Assembly (NCBI RefSeq): GCF_007556705.1
Contig: NZ_VJOL01000028.1
Location: 1-35,886, forward strand
Origin: Tepidimonas thermarum
GTDB taxonomy: Bacteria; Pseudomonadota; Gammaproteobacteria; Burkholderiales; Burkholderiaceae_C
Length of the DNA: 35,886 bases
Direction: 5' to 3'
Part shown: positions 35,089-35,886 of the stretch, one piece after another
Numbering within the stretch: the stretch's first letter is position 1
Layout of the letters: every line of letters starts with the position of its first letter
Translations under genes and position numbers: made by a program
Notes under the pieces: model-generated
Databases searched by the model: none
The model's input: the letters and a program-made list of their open reading frames with translations, nothing else
Told to the model about the DNA's origin: nothing

Positions 35089-35832
35089 TCAGCCCGTGCT
35101 GCTAAGAACGGATGACTCCAATGTCTGCGCCGCCAGACACAGGTCGGCCCAGGCCTTGGCTTTGTCGGCCGGGTTGCGCAGCAGGTAGGCAGGGTGGTAG
35201 GACACCACCACCGGCACGGTACGTGTCCCCAACCGGGCGGTAAAGACCCGGCCGCGCAGCCGCCCCAGCGGGGTGGCGGCCAGCTCCTGCGGGGGCAGGC
35301 AGCCGCCTTCGGCCAGCAGCGTCTGTGCCGCAAAGCGCCCCAGGGCCAGGATGATGCGCGGTTGCAGCAGCGCGATCTGGCGCCACAGGTACGGCGTGCA
35401 CTGCGCGATTTCCTGCGGTTGCGGGTTGCGGTTGCGCGGGGGGCGGCACTTGAGCACGTTGGCGATGTAGACGCCCTGCCCGCGGCGCAGCGCCAGGGCG
35501 GTCAGCATGCGGTCGAGCAGGTGGCCGGCGCGACCGACGAAGGGTTCGCCCTGGCGGTCTTCTTCTTCGCCTGGCGCTTCGCCCACGATCAGCCAGGTGG
35601 GTTGGCGGTCGCCCACCCCCGGCACGGCGCGCTGGCGGCATGCGCCCAGGCCGCAGCGCTGACAGGCGTGGATGGCAGCCTCCAGCGCCTGCCAGTCGAG
35701 CGTGTCGAGGGCACCGGCCGGTGCGGGCGCCCCCTCCTCTGATCCCGGGGCGGCCGGCAGAGGCGCTTGCCGCGCAGATGGATGCTGAGGAGCGCCAGCT
35801 GGTCGAGGGCTTGTTGGCCGCACGCAAGGCAT
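35089..35832 (-). CDS. Family-4 type uracil-DNA glycosylase, 5' end probably replaced
   Basis: Removes uracil from DNA. The core is intact from about residue 43. The four iron-sulfur cysteines are C57, C60, C129 and C145. The catalytic loop is GEAPGEEEDRQGEPFVGRAG (84-103), and SYHPAYLL is at 211-218. The ATG at 35832 gives 247 residues, but the first 33 or so are low-complexity and lie opposite a better-looking reading frame on the + strand. Relatives in this order usually have an extra conserved N-terminal segment (a short helix often resembling ARQRAMLxEMG) that is missing here. The gene therefore looks truncated at its 5' side near 35735-35755, or the assembly is chimeric there. It is convergent with the transporter operon. 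Confidence 0.8.
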   Translation of the reverse strand: MPCVRPTSPRPAGAPQHPSARQAPLPAAPGSEEGAPAPAGALDTLDWQALEAAIHACQRCGLGACRQRAVPGVGDRQPTWLIVGEAPGEEEDRQGEPFVGRAGHLLDRMLTALALRRGQGVYIANVLKCRPPRNRNPQPQEIAQCTPYLWRQIALLQPRIILALGRFAAQTLLAEGGCLPPQELAATPLGRLRGRVFTARLGTRTVPVVVSYHPAYLLRNPADKAKAWADLCLAAQTLESSVLSSTG

Positions 35833-35886
35833 GGCAGGCCAAGCGCGACCAGGCCCTGGAGGCGATCAAGGCCGAAAACTTCAGCA
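35754..35886 (+). pseudogene. Partial chemoreceptor-like reading frame at the window edge
   Basis: The + strand reads PEALAAQMDAEERQLVEGLL, continues with AARKAWQAKRDQALEAIKAE, and runs open to the edge. Codon third positions are rich in G and C, and the peptide is amphipathic helix throughout, with no low-complexity run. The pattern R-K-x-W-x-x-x-R-D-x-A-L resembles the periplasmic four-helix-bundle sensor of methyl-accepting chemotaxis proteins, starting mid-domain. There is no signal or TM1 upstream, where the DNA instead encodes the glycosylase on the other strand. The family call is tentative; that it is coding is more secure. Confidence 0.45.

Overview
The window is GC-rich bacterial chromosome, almost certainly from a betaproteobacterium of the order Burkholderiales. 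Gene content and order support this: raiA-ptsN-hprK, fur beside bamE (omlA) and dapB, leuS-lptE, glnE divergent from yhdP, and a class II ribonucleotide reductase. The family is probably Comamonadaceae or a near relative (a Tepidimonas-like organism would fit), but the genus cannot be fixed from sequence alone. Nearly all of the window is dense housekeeping coding sequence. I see no tRNA, rRNA, CRISPR array or prophage.

Left edge (1-5.2 kb): the last codons and right terminus of an IS256-type element, then three minus-strand genes. These are a B12-dependent ribonucleotide reductase (nrdJ), a CorA-type Mg2+ channel, and a patatin-like phospholipase whose reading frame is broken at a G/C homopolymer. 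From 5.2 to 7.3 kb, raiA (own promoter and terminator), ptsN and hprK form a ribosome-hibernation and nitrogen-PTS regulatory cluster. fur (minus) diverges from bamE. After bamE come dapB, a dienelactone-hydrolase-like gene, leuS and lptE (7.3-13.5 kb).

Middle (13.5-28.1 kb): a chemoreceptor with an amino-acid-type dCache motif and an arginase gene sit between lptE and holA, which are usually neighbours. Then come an NlpC/P60 hydrolase, a periplasmic glutathione peroxidase, glnE, the giant AsmA-like yhdP, a Nit-type amidase coupled to it by ATGA overlap, a 57-residue membrane protein and mltA. Envelope construction and nitrogen control dominate this part.

Right part (28.1-35.9 kb): a phosphofructokinase with a mixed ATP/PPi-type active site, then a five-gene Dpp/Opp-type peptide importer (binding protein, two permeases, two ATPases), with three hairpins between the binding protein and the first permease. 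A family-4 uracil-DNA glycosylase follows. Its 5' end runs antisense into a partial chemoreceptor-like reading frame at the window edge, which looks like a rearrangement or assembly junction.

No clear new multi-gene system is present. The best leads are the chemoreceptor plus arginase inserted in the lptE-holA interval, a recurring TAGNAT-N7/8-ATG arrangement suggesting leaderless mRNAs (holA, nlpC, pfkA), the mixed-type phosphofructokinase, and the right-edge junction.
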